DNA of 9,864 nt from an uncultured Devosia sp. (GTDB taxonomy: Bacteria > Pseudomonadota > Alphaproteobacteria > Rhizobiales > Devosiaceae), in contig CAMLKN010000074.1 of NCBI GenBank assembly GCA_946480655.1, forward strand, positions 1 through 9,864. Direction: 5' to 3'. Numbering within the stretch: position 1 is the stretch's first letter; each line of letters opens with the position of its first letter. Below, piece after piece: positions 1 through 6,311 of this stretch. The translations under genes were made by a program, and so were the position numbers. The notes under the pieces were generated by a model that was given only the letters and a program-made list of their open reading frames with translations, searched no databases and was not told where the DNA came from.

Positions 1-70
1 CACCCCCACCTAGCTCTGCTACGGCCCCAAGGGGCCTAGCGACGCTACCTCCCCCGTCAAGGGGGAGGTG
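1..70. repeat. Composite palindromic intergenic repeat
   Basis: This stretch is built almost entirely of inverted repeats. TAGC-TCT-GCTA occupies 11-21, GGCCCC-AA-GGGGCC 23-36, TAGC-GAC-GCTA 37-47, and a 9-bp stem ACCTCCCCC/GGGGGAGGT with a 5-base loop 47-69. The two TAGCnnnGCTA modules flank the central GGCCCC/GGGGCC dyad symmetrically, so 18-40 can fold as one longer hairpin with C22 bulged. The 47-69 hairpin lies 11 bases past the stop of the minus-strand GST gene. It could end that transcript or protect its 3' end, although no T-run follows. From memory, similar CACCTCCCCC-type elements are dispersed in intergenic DNA of Hyphomicrobiales; I could not check this here. The element may continue left of the window. 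Confidence 0.6.
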
Positions 71-80
71 AAGATCGGTG

Positions 81-1040
81 TCACCCCAAGAACGGCAGCT
101 CCGGCCCGATCGGGATGATCCGGTGCGGGTTGATGGTGGTGTGGCTCCAGTAATAGTGCGTGCGGATATGGTCGAGATCGACCGTTTCCTTGACACCCGG
201 CACTTCGTAGAGCGCCTTGAGATAGTGCGAGAGGTTGGGGTAGTCGGCGATCCGCTTCCGGTTGCACTTGAAGTGGCCGACATAGACAGCGTCGAACCGC
301 ACCAGGGTGGTGAAGAGCCGCCAGTCGGCTTCGGTCACGGTGTCGCCGGTCAGATAGGCGCTGTCGCCCAGCAGATTTTCAACCCAGTCGAGCGCCTCGA
401 AAAGCTTTGAGACGGCCTCGTCATAGGCTTCCTGCGTGGTGGCAAAGCCGGCCTTGTAGACGCCATTGTTGATGTCGTCATAGACGCGGGCATTGATGGC
501 GTCGATCGTCTCGCGCAGGTCGGTCGGGTAGTAGTCATCCGTGTTGCCGGTCAATTCGTTGAAGGCCGAATTGAACATGCGGATGATTTCCGAACTTTCG
601 TTGGAAACGATGGTGCCGGTCTTCTTGTCCCAGAGCACCGGCACGGTCACGCGGCCGGTATATTCGGGCTCCGCCTCGGTATAGACCTGCCAGAGCGTCT
701 GCTTGCCGAAGAGGGCATCGCCGGTCGAGCCTTCCTCGGTCTTGAAGCTCCAGCCGGTTTCGTCGGGCATCTTGGGCGAGACGACCGAAACCGAGATGAG
801 CTTGTCCAGTTCCTTGAGCTTGCGGAAGATCAGCGTCCGGTGTGCCCAGGGACAGGCGAGGGAAACATAGAGGTGGTAGCGATCCACCTCGGCCGCAAAG
901 CCACCCTCGCCGCTGGGGCCGGGTGATCCATCGGCCGTCACCCAGTTGCGGAAGCCGGCCTGGCTGCGCACGAATTTCCCGCCCGTATTGGCGGTATCAT
1001 ACCACTGGGTCGACCACTTTCCGTCTATCAAACGTCCCAT
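81..1040 (-). CDS. yqjG: Glutathionyl-hydroquinone reductase (Xi-class GST family, YqjG/ECM4-like)
   Basis: This 319-residue cytosolic enzyme is of the Omega/Xi-like GST group that reduces glutathionyl-hydroquinones, releasing hydroquinone and oxidised glutathione. The N-terminal thioredoxin-like domain carries the catalytic motif CPWAH at residues 63-67, with Cys63 as nucleophile. VPVLWD (133-138) and NESSEI (147-152) form the glutathione site. The all-alpha C-terminal domain contains NNGVYKAGFA (191-200), LTGDTVTEADWRLF (230-243) and the family-typical tail HYYWSHTTINPHRIIPIGPE (295-314). Length is normal for the family. The ATG at 1040 is preceded by AAGGGG as a likely ribosome site. The gene stands alone, divergent from the GNAT gene. 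Family assignment is firm; the natural substrate (quinone detoxification or aromatic degradation) is inferred from the family. Confidence 0.93.
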   Translation of the reverse strand: MGRLIDGKWSTQWYDTANTGGKFVRSQAGFRNWVTADGSPGPSGEGGFAAEVDRYHLYVSLACPWAHRTLIFRKLKELDKLISVSVVSPKMPDETGWSFKTEEGSTGDALFGKQTLWQVYTEAEPEYTGRVTVPVLWDKKTGTIVSNESSEIIRMFNSAFNELTGNTDDYYPTDLRETIDAINARVYDDINNGVYKAGFATTQEAYDEAVSKLFEALDWVENLLGDSAYLTGDTVTEADWRLFTTLVRFDAVYVGHFKCNRKRIADYPNLSHYLKALYEVPGVKETVDLDHIRTHYYWSHTTINPHRIIPIGPELPFLG

Positions 1041-1113
1041 ATCGGGCCCCTTTCGGTCATCTTGCTGTCGGCTTGGGCGTCCATTGTTGGGTGGCGCCGC
1101 GTCTGGTGTTGAA

Positions 1114-1125
1114 CCCTAGCTAGGG
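1114..1125. promoter_or_regulatory. Perfect 12-bp palindrome, candidate operator upstream of the GST gene
   Basis: CCCTAGCTAGGG is a perfect palindrome with two CTAG tetranucleotides, a motif generally rare in bacteria. It lies 74-85 bases before the GST start, a plausible operator position. GATCG-TTG-CGATC follows four bases later. A regulatory role is inferred from symmetry and position only. Confidence 0.3.
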
Positions 1126-1337
1126 GCTGATCGTTGCGATCGGAAGGCGAACAGGCGGCAACATACTGTTGTGCATTTGTGAACCGACCCCCTCGCAGAA
1201 CAAGGAAATTGGAAGCATGAGCCCAATATTCCCATTTACGGCCACCCAAGCTGGTGCTAATGCGCATTCAGACGTGGAGGCGTCCAGGATGGTGAAGGTT
1301 TTGCAGACGAACCGACGACCCTAGGCGGTCGTTTCGA

Positions 1338-1361
1338 GCGGTAGGCCCAAGGGCTGACCGC
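1338..1361. promoter_or_regulatory. Imperfect 24-bp inverted repeat upstream of the GNAT gene
   Basis: The arms are GCGGT (1338-1342) with ACCGC (1357-1361), and GGCCC (1344-1348) with GGGCT (1351-1355). An A/G mismatch (1343/1356) separates the two arm pairs, and the centre is AA. The repeat ends 38 bases before the GNAT start codon. It may be a regulator site or a hairpin in the leader RNA. No T-run follows, so it is a poor intrinsic terminator candidate. Confidence 0.3.
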
Positions 1362-1399
1362 GTCTTGTCCTGCACATTCCTTTCCCTGGATGCACACCG

Positions 1400-1948
1400 A
1401 TGACCACGCTCGTTGCGGCCGAGGCCGCTTCCACCCTTGTTGCCGGCCAGCCGACTGTTCGCGCCGCCACCGCGGCTGACGACGCCTTCGTCGAAGAGCT
1501 GCAGGCCATTGCCTTCGGTCCGGGCCGGTTTGCCCGCACGGCCTTCCGGGTGCGCGAGCGCTTTCCCATCGACCCCAGCCTCAGCCTCATCGCCGAGGTG
1601 GATGGCACACCCTGCGGTTCGGTGTGGATGACGCCGATCAGCGTGGGCGGCAGGAAGGGGTACCTGCTCGGACCGCTGGCGACCCACCCCAATTTCCGCA
1701 AGCGGGGTGCCGGCAAGCTCCTGGCGCGCGAAGTGTCGAAGCTGGCGCTGGAGCGTGGCGAAGGTGAGTTCGTGCTGTTGGTCGGTGACCAAGACTACTA
1801 TTGCCCGCTTGGCTGGGAGACCACGACGCCGGGCAATATCCAGTTCCCCGGCCCGGTCGACCCCAATCGCGTGCTGCTGATGGCCGAGGACAAGACCCTC
1901 GCCAAGTCGCTCAAGGGCAGCATTGCGGCATTTGACGCGGGTCGGTGA
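1400..1948 (+). CDS. GNAT family N-acetyltransferase (YhbS-like)
   Basis: This 182-residue protein should transfer an acetyl group from acetyl-CoA to an amine. The GNAT fold starts near residue 19. The acetyl-CoA pyrophosphate loop is in LGPLATHPNFRKRGAGKLLA (90-109) and fits the R/Q-x-x-G-x-G/A rule (R100, G103, G105). The late strand LLVGDQDYYCPLGW (126-139) matches the 'xxYYxxxGF/W' ending of COG3153 (YhbS-type) acetyltransferases. The ~18 residues before the domain are alanine-rich and look disordered. The ATG at 1400 has no strong Shine-Dalgarno, but coding begins near here because the domain needs it. A strong hairpin terminator 23 bases past the stop makes the gene monocistronic. The substrate cannot be told from the sequence. 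Confidence 0.87.
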   Translation: MTTLVAAEAASTLVAGQPTVRAATAADDAFVEELQAIAFGPGRFARTAFRVRERFPIDPSLSLIAEVDGTPCGSVWMTPISVGGRKGYLLGPLATHPNFRKRGAGKLLAREVSKLALERGEGEFVLLVGDQDYYCPLGWETTTPGNIQFPGPVDPNRVLLMAEDKTLAKSLKGSIAAFDAGR

Positions 1949-1970
1949 CGTCGAAAACAGATGCGGACCG

Positions 1971-2010
1971 GGGGCGGCTTGATTAAACTCAGGCCGCCCC
2001 TCTCGTTTTT
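1971..2010 (+). terminator. Intrinsic terminator of the GNAT gene
   Basis: GGGGCGGC (1971-1978) pairs with GCCGCCCC (1993-2000). The stem extends inward through a T-G wobble and TGA/TCA pairs (1980-1982 with 1989-1991) to about 12 bp with a TTAAAC loop. The sequence TCTCGTTTTT follows (2001-2010). A GC-rich stem with a T-run 23 bases after the GNAT stop is a classic Rho-independent terminator. It also argues that the next gene does not begin at the ATG at 1961, which lies ahead of this stem. Confidence 0.85.
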
Positions 2011-2050
2011 GTCGGATCGTCCCTTGGCCCCAAGCCTCGAAATCGTCCAG

Positions 2051-2650
2051 ATGCTGACGCCCAGACTGCTCGGCGAGCCTCCTTCGCTGGAGTCGGCGGT
2101 GGATCTGGTGCCGGACTGGCAGCCTCTCAAACCCTTCGAGCGGCCACCCGTGCCGGCGGCGGTGCTGATCGCGCTGGTGCGGCGTCCCGAGGGACATACC
2201 GTGCTCTATACCGAGCGCTCGCCCGACCTGCGGGCCCATTCCGGCCAGGTGGCCTTTCCGGGTGGCAAGATCGATGGCGCCGATGCCGGGGCGGCGGCTG
2301 CGGCCTTGCGCGAGGCCAAGGAAGAAGTGGGGATGCAGCCGGAGGACGCTACGATCCTTGGCTACATGCCTACCTATTATACCGGCACCAACTATCTCAT
2401 TACGCCGGTGGTGGCCGAGGTGACGCCGAGCGGCCCGTTCGTGCCCAATCCAGGGGAAGTGCATTCGGTCTTCGAAGTGCCGCTGAGCCGGATACTTGCC
2501 CACGAAACCTATGGACGGTTCCGCATCAGCCGCGGCGGCAAGGAGCATTCGACCTGGCAGATCGACCACGATGGACATGTCATCTGGGGGATTACCGCCA
2601 ACCTGACGCGCCTGTTCCGGGATCGGGTGATGGGCGAGGTGGCCGCGTGA
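2051..2650 (+). CDS. Nudix hydrolase, CoA pyrophosphatase type (NudL/YeaB-like)
   Basis: This 199-residue hydrolase is predicted to cleave coenzyme A or acyl-CoA into 3',5'-ADP and (acyl-)phosphopantetheine, using Mg or Mn. The CoA-pyrophosphatase (UPF0035) motif is visible as LYTERSPDLRAHSGQVAFPG (residues 52-71). It runs into the Nudix box GGKIDG...LREAKEEVGM (71-95), whose metal ligands come from REAKEE (87-92). The early glutamate of the textbook box is absent, as I recall for NudL proteins. I chose the ATG at 2051. The in-frame ATG at 1961 would place the preceding terminator inside the coding region, and 199 residues fits the family (E. coli NudL is about 190). No good ribosome site precedes either start. 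Its stop overlaps the GTG start of the CCA-enzyme gene, so the two are translationally coupled. Confidence 0.9.
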   Translation: MLTPRLLGEPPSLESAVDLVPDWQPLKPFERPPVPAAVLIALVRRPEGHTVLYTERSPDLRAHSGQVAFPGGKIDGADAGAAAAALREAKEEVGMQPEDATILGYMPTYYTGTNYLITPVVAEVTPSGPFVPNPGEVHSVFEVPLSRILAHETYGRFRISRGGKEHSTWQIDHDGHVIWGITANLTRLFRDRVMGEVAA

Positions 2651-3822
2651 TTCCCGACCGGATCGAGAATGCCGAATGGCTGCAGCGGCCGGCGGTTCAG
2701 ACCATTCTCTCGGTGCTGGAGGGCGGGGCGGGGCGGACCCGGGTCGTGGGTGGCGTGGTGCGCGACAGCCTGATCGGGCGGATGCGCGAGCACGCCGATA
2801 TCGACATGGCCACCGAACTGCTGCCGGTGGCGGTGATGCAGAAGGCGCGGGCCGCCGGGATCGACGCCTATCCCACCGGCATCGACCATGGCACCGTAAC
2901 CCTGCGGCTCGATGACACCGCAGTCGAGGTGACGACGCTGCGCCAGGATGTGGCAACAGACGGCCGTCGTGCGCAGGTGCAGTTCGGCACCAACTGGGTA
3001 GCCGATGCCGAGCGCCGGGACTTCACCCTCAACGCCCTCTATTGCTTTGCCGATGGGCGGCTGTTTGACCCGCTGGGTGGGGTGACCGATCTGCTCAATG
3101 GCCGGGTGAGGTTCATTGGCGACGCCACGCAGCGCATTGCCGAGGACGGGTTGCGCGTCTATCGCTTCTTCCGGTTTTCGGCGAGCCATGGCGGGGAGGA
3201 GTTCGATGCCGAGGGGCTGGCGGCCTGCCGGGACGCGGCAGAGGACCTGGACCACATTTCGCGCGAGCGGGTCGGCGCCGAGATGATGCGGATGCTGGCT
3301 CTGCCGCGCATTGCCAAGACCATTGGTGTCATGGACCGGTTCGGCCTGGTCCGAGTCGAGCCGGGCGCGGCGCAGACGTTGGCGCGTTACGAGGCGCTGG
3401 GCGGGCATTCGGCGACAGCGCGCCTGGCCCTGCTCGGACGGGAACACCTGGAGACAAGGCAGGTCGACTGGCGCCTCAGCAAAGCCGTGGTTGCCCATGC
3501 GGCGCAGATTGCCGAGGCTGCCGCCATGCTCCGGCGCGGCGACGTCGGCTGGGCCGCCTACCGCTTCGGCGAGGATGCGGTGGAAGGGCTGGCCGTGGCG
3601 GCAGCGGAGGAGGACTGGCCGCGCGAGCGCCTGGCCGAAATGGCGCGCGACCTCGGGCGCCTGCCGGTTGCCCCCCTGCCGGTGGGCGGCTCGGACCTCA
3701 CCGCGCGCGGCATGAAGCCTGGCCCCGACATGGGGGCGGCCATTGCCATCATGGAACGGGCCTGGGTGGAGAGCGGCTTCAGCCTCGACAAGGATGCGCT
3801 ACTGGAGCGGATCTTCCACTGA
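2647..3822 (+). CDS. cca: CCA tRNA nucleotidyltransferase (class II, poly(A) polymerase-like)
   Basis: This 391-residue enzyme adds or repairs the 3'-CCA end of tRNAs from CTP and ATP. The head domain shows the nucleotidyltransferase signature GGVVRD (35-40) followed by the catalytic acidic pair in DIDMAT (51-56; D51 and D53). A third conserved strand is VEVTTLR (93-99). The neck has RRDFTLNAL (123-131), DPLGG (141-145), and the template motif RIAEDGLRVYRFFRF (163-177), close to the family consensus RIxEDxLRxLRxxRF. The C-terminal ~200 residues are helical and less conserved, as in this family. There is no HD phosphohydrolase motif. Translation starts at GTG (2647), sharing GTGA with the Nudix stop. 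Coupling with a CoA-pyrophosphatase gene is, as I recall, common in alphaproteobacteria. Confidence 0.93.
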   Translation: MIPDRIENAEWLQRPAVQTILSVLEGGAGRTRVVGGVVRDSLIGRMREHADIDMATELLPVAVMQKARAAGIDAYPTGIDHGTVTLRLDDTAVEVTTLRQDVATDGRRAQVQFGTNWVADAERRDFTLNALYCFADGRLFDPLGGVTDLLNGRVRFIGDATQRIAEDGLRVYRFFRFSASHGGEEFDAEGLAACRDAAEDLDHISRERVGAEMMRMLALPRIAKTIGVMDRFGLVRVEPGAAQTLARYEALGGHSATARLALLGREHLETRQVDWRLSKAVVAHAAQIAEAAAMLRRGDVGWAAYRFGEDAVEGLAVAAAEEDWPRERLAEMARDLGRLPVAPLPVGGSDLTARGMKPGPDMGAAIAIMERAWVESGFSLDKDALLERIFH

Positions 3823-3830
3823 TGCCAACG

Positions 3831-3854
3831 AAAAGCCCCGGCGAACCGGGGCTT
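3831..3854 (-). terminator. Hairpin terminator between convergent genes
   Basis: AAGCCCCGG (3833-3841) and CCGGGGCTT (3846-3854) form a perfect 9-bp stem around a 4-base loop. Read on the minus strand, the loop is TTCG and the stem runs into TTTT (3834-3831), so it is best suited to end the DUF1059-like transcript, whose stop is 9 bases away. It lies just after the plus-strand cca stop (3822) and may slow transcription from that side too, though no T-run follows in that direction. Confidence 0.75.
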
Positions 3855-3863
3855 GAGGATGAG

Positions 3864-4064
3864 CTAATGCTTTGTCGGTCGACCCATATCGTCAACATCG
3901 ACAATACGCTCCTTGATCCGCTCGACCATTTCGGGACGGACTTCGGTTTCCCCGTTTAGGGTGCGCATGTTCTCCACCGCGCGGCGCACGACCTCAGCCA
4001 CGGTCTCGGCCTCGGCGCGCCAGGTGGACCCTGGAATGAGCGTCCCGGAATCAAAGCGTTTCAT
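3864..4064 (-). CDS. Small DUF1059-like protein lacking the usual Cys/His residues
   Basis: This 66-residue soluble protein has an excellent ribosome site, GAGGAGGT (4078-4071), six bases before the ATG, so it is very likely expressed. Its layout (KRFDSGTLIPGSTW, then AEAETVAEVVRRAVENMR, then RPEMVERIKERI) matches the DUF1059 family as I remember it. That family normally has two N-terminal cysteines and histidines in an 'EHMR...HG' stretch, suggesting metal binding. Here the corresponding positions are Ser6, Ser13, Arg16, Asn32 and Asn37, and the protein has no cysteine; its only histidine is the last residue. The frame is intact and ends at the hairpin terminator, so this looks like a diverged paralogue rather than a decayed gene. 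Function is unknown for the family. It lies 66 bases downstream of the AAA ATPase gene on the same strand. Confidence 0.75.
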   Translation of the reverse strand: MKRFDSGTLIPGSTWRAEAETVAEVVRRAVENMRTLNGETEVRPEMVERIKERIVDVDDMGRPTKH

Positions 4065-4070
4065 TGCTGA

Positions 4071-4078
4071 ACCTCCTC
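4071..4078 (-). promoter_or_regulatory. Strong ribosome binding site of the DUF1059-like gene
   Basis: The minus strand reads GAGGAGGT, a near-perfect match to the anti-Shine-Dalgarno, six bases before the ATG at 4064. It is the strongest ribosome site in the window and supports this short gene being real. Confidence 0.8.
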
Positions 4079-4130
4079 ATCTCTCGCAATGGACAGTCTG
4101 ATGAAACGCGTCGATCGGCATTGGGTTCCA

Positions 4131-5264
4131 CTATTCGTCCGGGAAAATTCCGATATCGGACAGACCCTCGATCCAGGTGGCGCCATCGCGGCGGATCACT
4201 GTGCGGGGAACGATGCCGGTCTCCTCGGCAATGGCCTCCGCCAAGGGGACCGAATGGGTGACCACCCAGACCTGGGTCCGCTCGGCGGCCCTGGCAATGG
4301 CCCGGGCCAAGGCCGGCAGTAGGTCGGGGTGTAGAGAGGTTTCCGGCTCGTTGAGGGCGATGAAGGGTGGCAGGCGGTAGGCGAGCAGCGCCCCGAGCAG
4401 GGCGAGGAATTGCAGCGTGCCATCGGAGAGTTCGGCGGGCCCGAAAGGCCGATGCGGCACTTCGGGGAAGATCATCGAGAAACTGGCGTCGCGTTCAGGC
4501 GGTGGGATGTCGAGCCGGGCGCCAGGAAAGGCCTGGTCGATCGCCGCGTCGAGATCGACGGTGTCGCCGCGAATGTGCTTGAGCGTGGCCAGCACGGCCC
4601 CGAGATTGCCTCCGTCCGCATCGAGCGTGGGGGACGTTACCGCCAGCGACGGTCGCCGCAGCGGCGAGCCGGCATCGGTGCGGAAGCCATGGTAGAAGCG
4701 CCATTCGGCCAGCATGTATCGGACGGCATCGAGTTCGGGCAGGGTGCCGCGCAGGGCGGAGAGGGCGGTTTCGCTGGCAAGGAGCGGATGGTCGAGCTGG
4801 CGCAGTCGGCCGGTCTCATCGCGATACCAGGCCGAGGGTCCCTTGCGCTCGAGCAGGGTTACGCTCCGCCGTCCGGACAGAACCAGGCTCTCGGCCTTGA
4901 TCTGCGGCTCCTGCTCGAACACGGCCTCGTAACGGTCACCGAAGCCGATCTCAACCGAATAGCGCGGCACAAAGGCAGCTTCGTCGTCTCCCGGCAAGAT
5001 CGTGTCGAGCCCGACTTCGAAGATAAGTCTGGGTCTGTCGTTGACGCTGCGCGGCCCGGCCCACATGGCCGAGGCGAGGCCACCTTCCCGCGCCAGGTTG
5101 AGGACAAGGTCCCCGCTGGCGGCGGCATGCACCAGCTCAAGGCCACGATAGAGATTGGTCTTGCCCACGCCATTGCCGCCGACGAGCACTGTCAGGCGCT
5201 TCAAGGGGAAGCGTATGGATCGGATCGAGCGGTAGCCGGTAATCTCAAGGTCGGTGAGGGACAT
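4131..5264 (-). CDS. AAA family ATPase, RecF/SMC-like (COG4637-type predicted ATPase)
   Basis: This 377-residue ABC-like ATPase probably binds ATP as a head-to-head dimer. The N-terminus (SLTDLEITGYRSIRSIRFPL) is the first strand pair typical of RecF/SMC/OLD-type ATPases. Walker A is GGNGVGKT (29-36), the ABC signature is LSDGTLQ (279-285), Walker B is FIALNEPETSLHP (301-313), and the switch histidine is in VVTHS (334-338). Between them is a ~240-residue insert without coiled coil. Walker B has Asn305 where many ATPases have Asp, but the catalytic Glu306 is kept. No TOPRIM nuclease domain follows. I chose the ATG at 5264; the longer frame from 5357 would translate a palindromic repeat. No Shine-Dalgarno is evident. 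Role unknown; DNA repair or chromosome handling is inference from fold. Confidence 0.85.
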   Translation of the reverse strand: MSLTDLEITGYRSIRSIRFPLKRLTVLVGGNGVGKTNLYRGLELVHAAASGDLVLNLAREGGLASAMWAGPRSVNDRPRLIFEVGLDTILPGDDEAAFVPRYSVEIGFGDRYEAVFEQEPQIKAESLVLSGRRSVTLLERKGPSAWYRDETGRLRQLDHPLLASETALSALRGTLPELDAVRYMLAEWRFYHGFRTDAGSPLRRPSLAVTSPTLDADGGNLGAVLATLKHIRGDTVDLDAAIDQAFPGARLDIPPPERDASFSMIFPEVPHRPFGPAELSDGTLQFLALLGALLAYRLPPFIALNEPETSLHPDLLPALARAIARAAERTQVWVVTHSVPLAEAIAEETGIVPRTVIRRDGATWIEGLSDIGIFPDE

Positions 5265-5324
5265 GGGTGCGATGTTAGCCGGATGTGACAGGCGGGTTCC
5301 ATAGGCGTTTCCACGCACTGCGCC

Positions 5325-5347
5325 GTCCTCGGGCTCGACCCGAGGAC
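5325..5347. repeat. Intergenic palindrome, copy 1
   Basis: GTCCTCGGG (5325-5333) and CCCGAGGAC (5339-5347) form a perfect 9-bp inverted repeat around CTCGA. Its core CCTCGGG/CCCGAGG is shared with the palindrome 30 bases further on. It lies in the gap between hemF and the ATPase gene. Comparable 'CCTCGGG...CCCGAGG' units are, from memory, frequent in alphaproteobacterial intergenic DNA. Confidence 0.6.
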
Positions 5348-5377
5348 CAGTCGCCACATCGCAGCCCTTATTGATTG

Positions 5378-5400
5378 GCCCTCGGGTCAGGCCCGAGGGC
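5378..5400. repeat. Intergenic palindrome, copy 2, downstream of hemF
   Basis: GCCCTCGGG (5378-5386) and CCCGAGGGC (5392-5400) form a perfect 9-bp inverted repeat around TCAGG. It lies 21 bases after the hemF stop on the minus strand, so its RNA hairpin may mark the 3' end of the trmL-hemF transcript, but no T-run follows. Relative to copy 1 the outer pairs differ by a compensating change on both arms (GT/AC versus GC/GC), which preserves pairing. Confidence 0.6.
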
Positions 5401-5421
5401 GGCCTCCGGTTTGCCGCTACC

Positions 5422-6294
5422 TCAGGGCCACTTCACTGCCGGGGGCAGGGAGGACAGGATGGAATTGACGTTGCCGCCGGTCTTGAGCCCGAATGTCGTG
5501 CCCCTGTCATAGAGCAGGTTGAACTCGACATAGCGGCCGCGGCGGACGAGCTGTTCGTCGCGCTCGGCCTCGGTCCAGGTCTTCTCGAAATTGCGACGTA
5601 CCAGCTTGGGATAGATGCCGAAAAAGGCTTCGCCTACGGCCTGGGTGAAGGCGAAGTCGGCGTCCCAGTCGCCGGAATTGAAGTGGTCGTAGAAGATGCC
5701 GCCAATGCCGCGCGGCTCATTGCGATGGGGCAGGAAGAAATATTCGTCGCACCAGGCCTTGAATCGGTCGTAGTCGACGCCCGGGCGGTTCTCGCAGGCG
5801 GCCCTCATGGCGGCGTGGAAGTCCACCGTGTCGGGGTCGGTCTGGGTGCGGCGCGCGTCGAGCACCGGGGTCAGGTCGGCGCCACCGCCCCACCACTGCC
5901 GGCCGGTGACGATCATGCGGGTGTTCATGTGCACGGCCGGCACATGCGGGTTCCAGGGATGGACGATGAGCGAAATGCCCGCGCTCCAGAAAGCGGTGCC
6001 GGCTTCCGTGCCCGGCATCTGGCGGGCGAATTCTTCCGTGAAGTGGCCGTGTACGGTCGAGATGTGGACACCGGCCTTTTCGAAGACGCGGCCATGCAGC
6101 ATCGACATTTCGCCGCCGCCGCCGGCCGCGCGATCCCAGGGGCTGCGCTCAAAGACGCCCGGCGCCATGTCGGCATGGGGGCCGCTGACCTCGCGCTCGA
6201 TGGCTTCGAATTCGGCACAGATGCGGTCGCGCAGGGTGCGGAACCAGGCGCTGGCCAGGGATTTCTTGGTGTCGATATCGGCAGGAAGGGTCAT
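5422..6294 (-). CDS. hemF: Oxygen-dependent coproporphyrinogen III oxidase
   Basis: This 290-residue cytosolic enzyme oxidatively decarboxylates two propionates of coproporphyrinogen III to give protoporphyrinogen IX in haem synthesis, using O2. Visible family blocks are [11 protein letters not shown] (53-63), [15 protein letters not shown] (112-126), [10 protein letters not shown] (134-143), [18 protein letters not shown] (179-196) and the C-terminal [20 protein letters not shown] (251-270) ending in [14 protein letters not shown]. Length is typical. The final block has Asn where I remember Glu in 'NVESIL', a minor variation. It starts 17 bases after the trmL stop on the same strand, so the two form an operon, with no good Shine-Dalgarno of its own. 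Haem supply fits the divergent petABC cytochrome genes, though no shared regulation is proven. Confidence 0.96.
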   Translation of the reverse strand: MTLPADIDTKKSLASAWFRTLRDRICAEFEAIEREVSGPHADMAPGVFERSPWDRAAGGGGEMSMLHGRVFEKAGVHISTVHGHFTEEFARQMPGTEAGTAFWSAGISLIVHPWNPHVPAVHMNTRMIVTGRQWWGGGADLTPVLDARRTQTDPDTVDFHAAMRAACENRPGVDYDRFKAWCDEYFFLPHRNEPRGIGGIFYDHFNSGDWDADFAFTQAVGEAFFGIYPKLVRRNFEKTWTEAERDEQLVRRGRYVEFNLLYDRGTTFGLKTGGNVNSILSSLPPAVKWP

Positions 6295-6311
6295 GGTGGG
6301 GGAATGGACCT

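Larger units (their letters stand above)
1041..1399. other. Divergent intergenic region without a convincing gene
   Basis: This 359-bp gap between the divergent GST and GNAT genes should hold promoters for both, but I see no clear -35/-10 pair. It does contain several dyads: a perfect 12-bp palindrome CCCTAGCTAGGG at 1114-1125; GATCG-TTG-CGATC at 1129-1141; ACGACC-N6-GGTCGT at 1315-1332; and a longer imperfect hairpin at 1338-1361. A slightly AT-richer patch lies at about 1195-1245. An ATG at 1217 opens a 35-codon frame to a stop at 1322-1324 with AAGGA ten bases upstream. Its product has no recognisable motif, so I do not call it a gene. No tRNA- or riboswitch-like fold was recognised. Confidence 0.6.

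Noticed and set aside
1268..2956. 562-residue minus-strand open frame across the GNAT, Nudix and cca genes
   Set aside because: It runs antisense to three genes with clear catalytic motifs, has an Arg/Pro/His-rich composition and no recognisable domain. A GC-rich shadow frame.
4332..4370. Asn305 in place of Asp in Walker B of the ATPase as a sign of inactivation
   Set aside because: The catalytic Glu306 and all other ATPase motifs are intact, and I recall NEPE as common in this ATPase family.
3864..5264. AAA ATPase plus small protein as a two-gene defence or toxin-antitoxin system
   Set aside because: The ATPase lacks a nuclease or TOPRIM domain, the small protein resembles a widespread housekeeping DUF, composition matches the neighbours, and there are no mobility genes or other defence genes around.
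5265..5357. N-terminal extension of the ATPase from the ATG at 5357
   Set aside because: It would translate the palindromic repeat at 5325-5347, and the family fold begins at the methionine at 5264.
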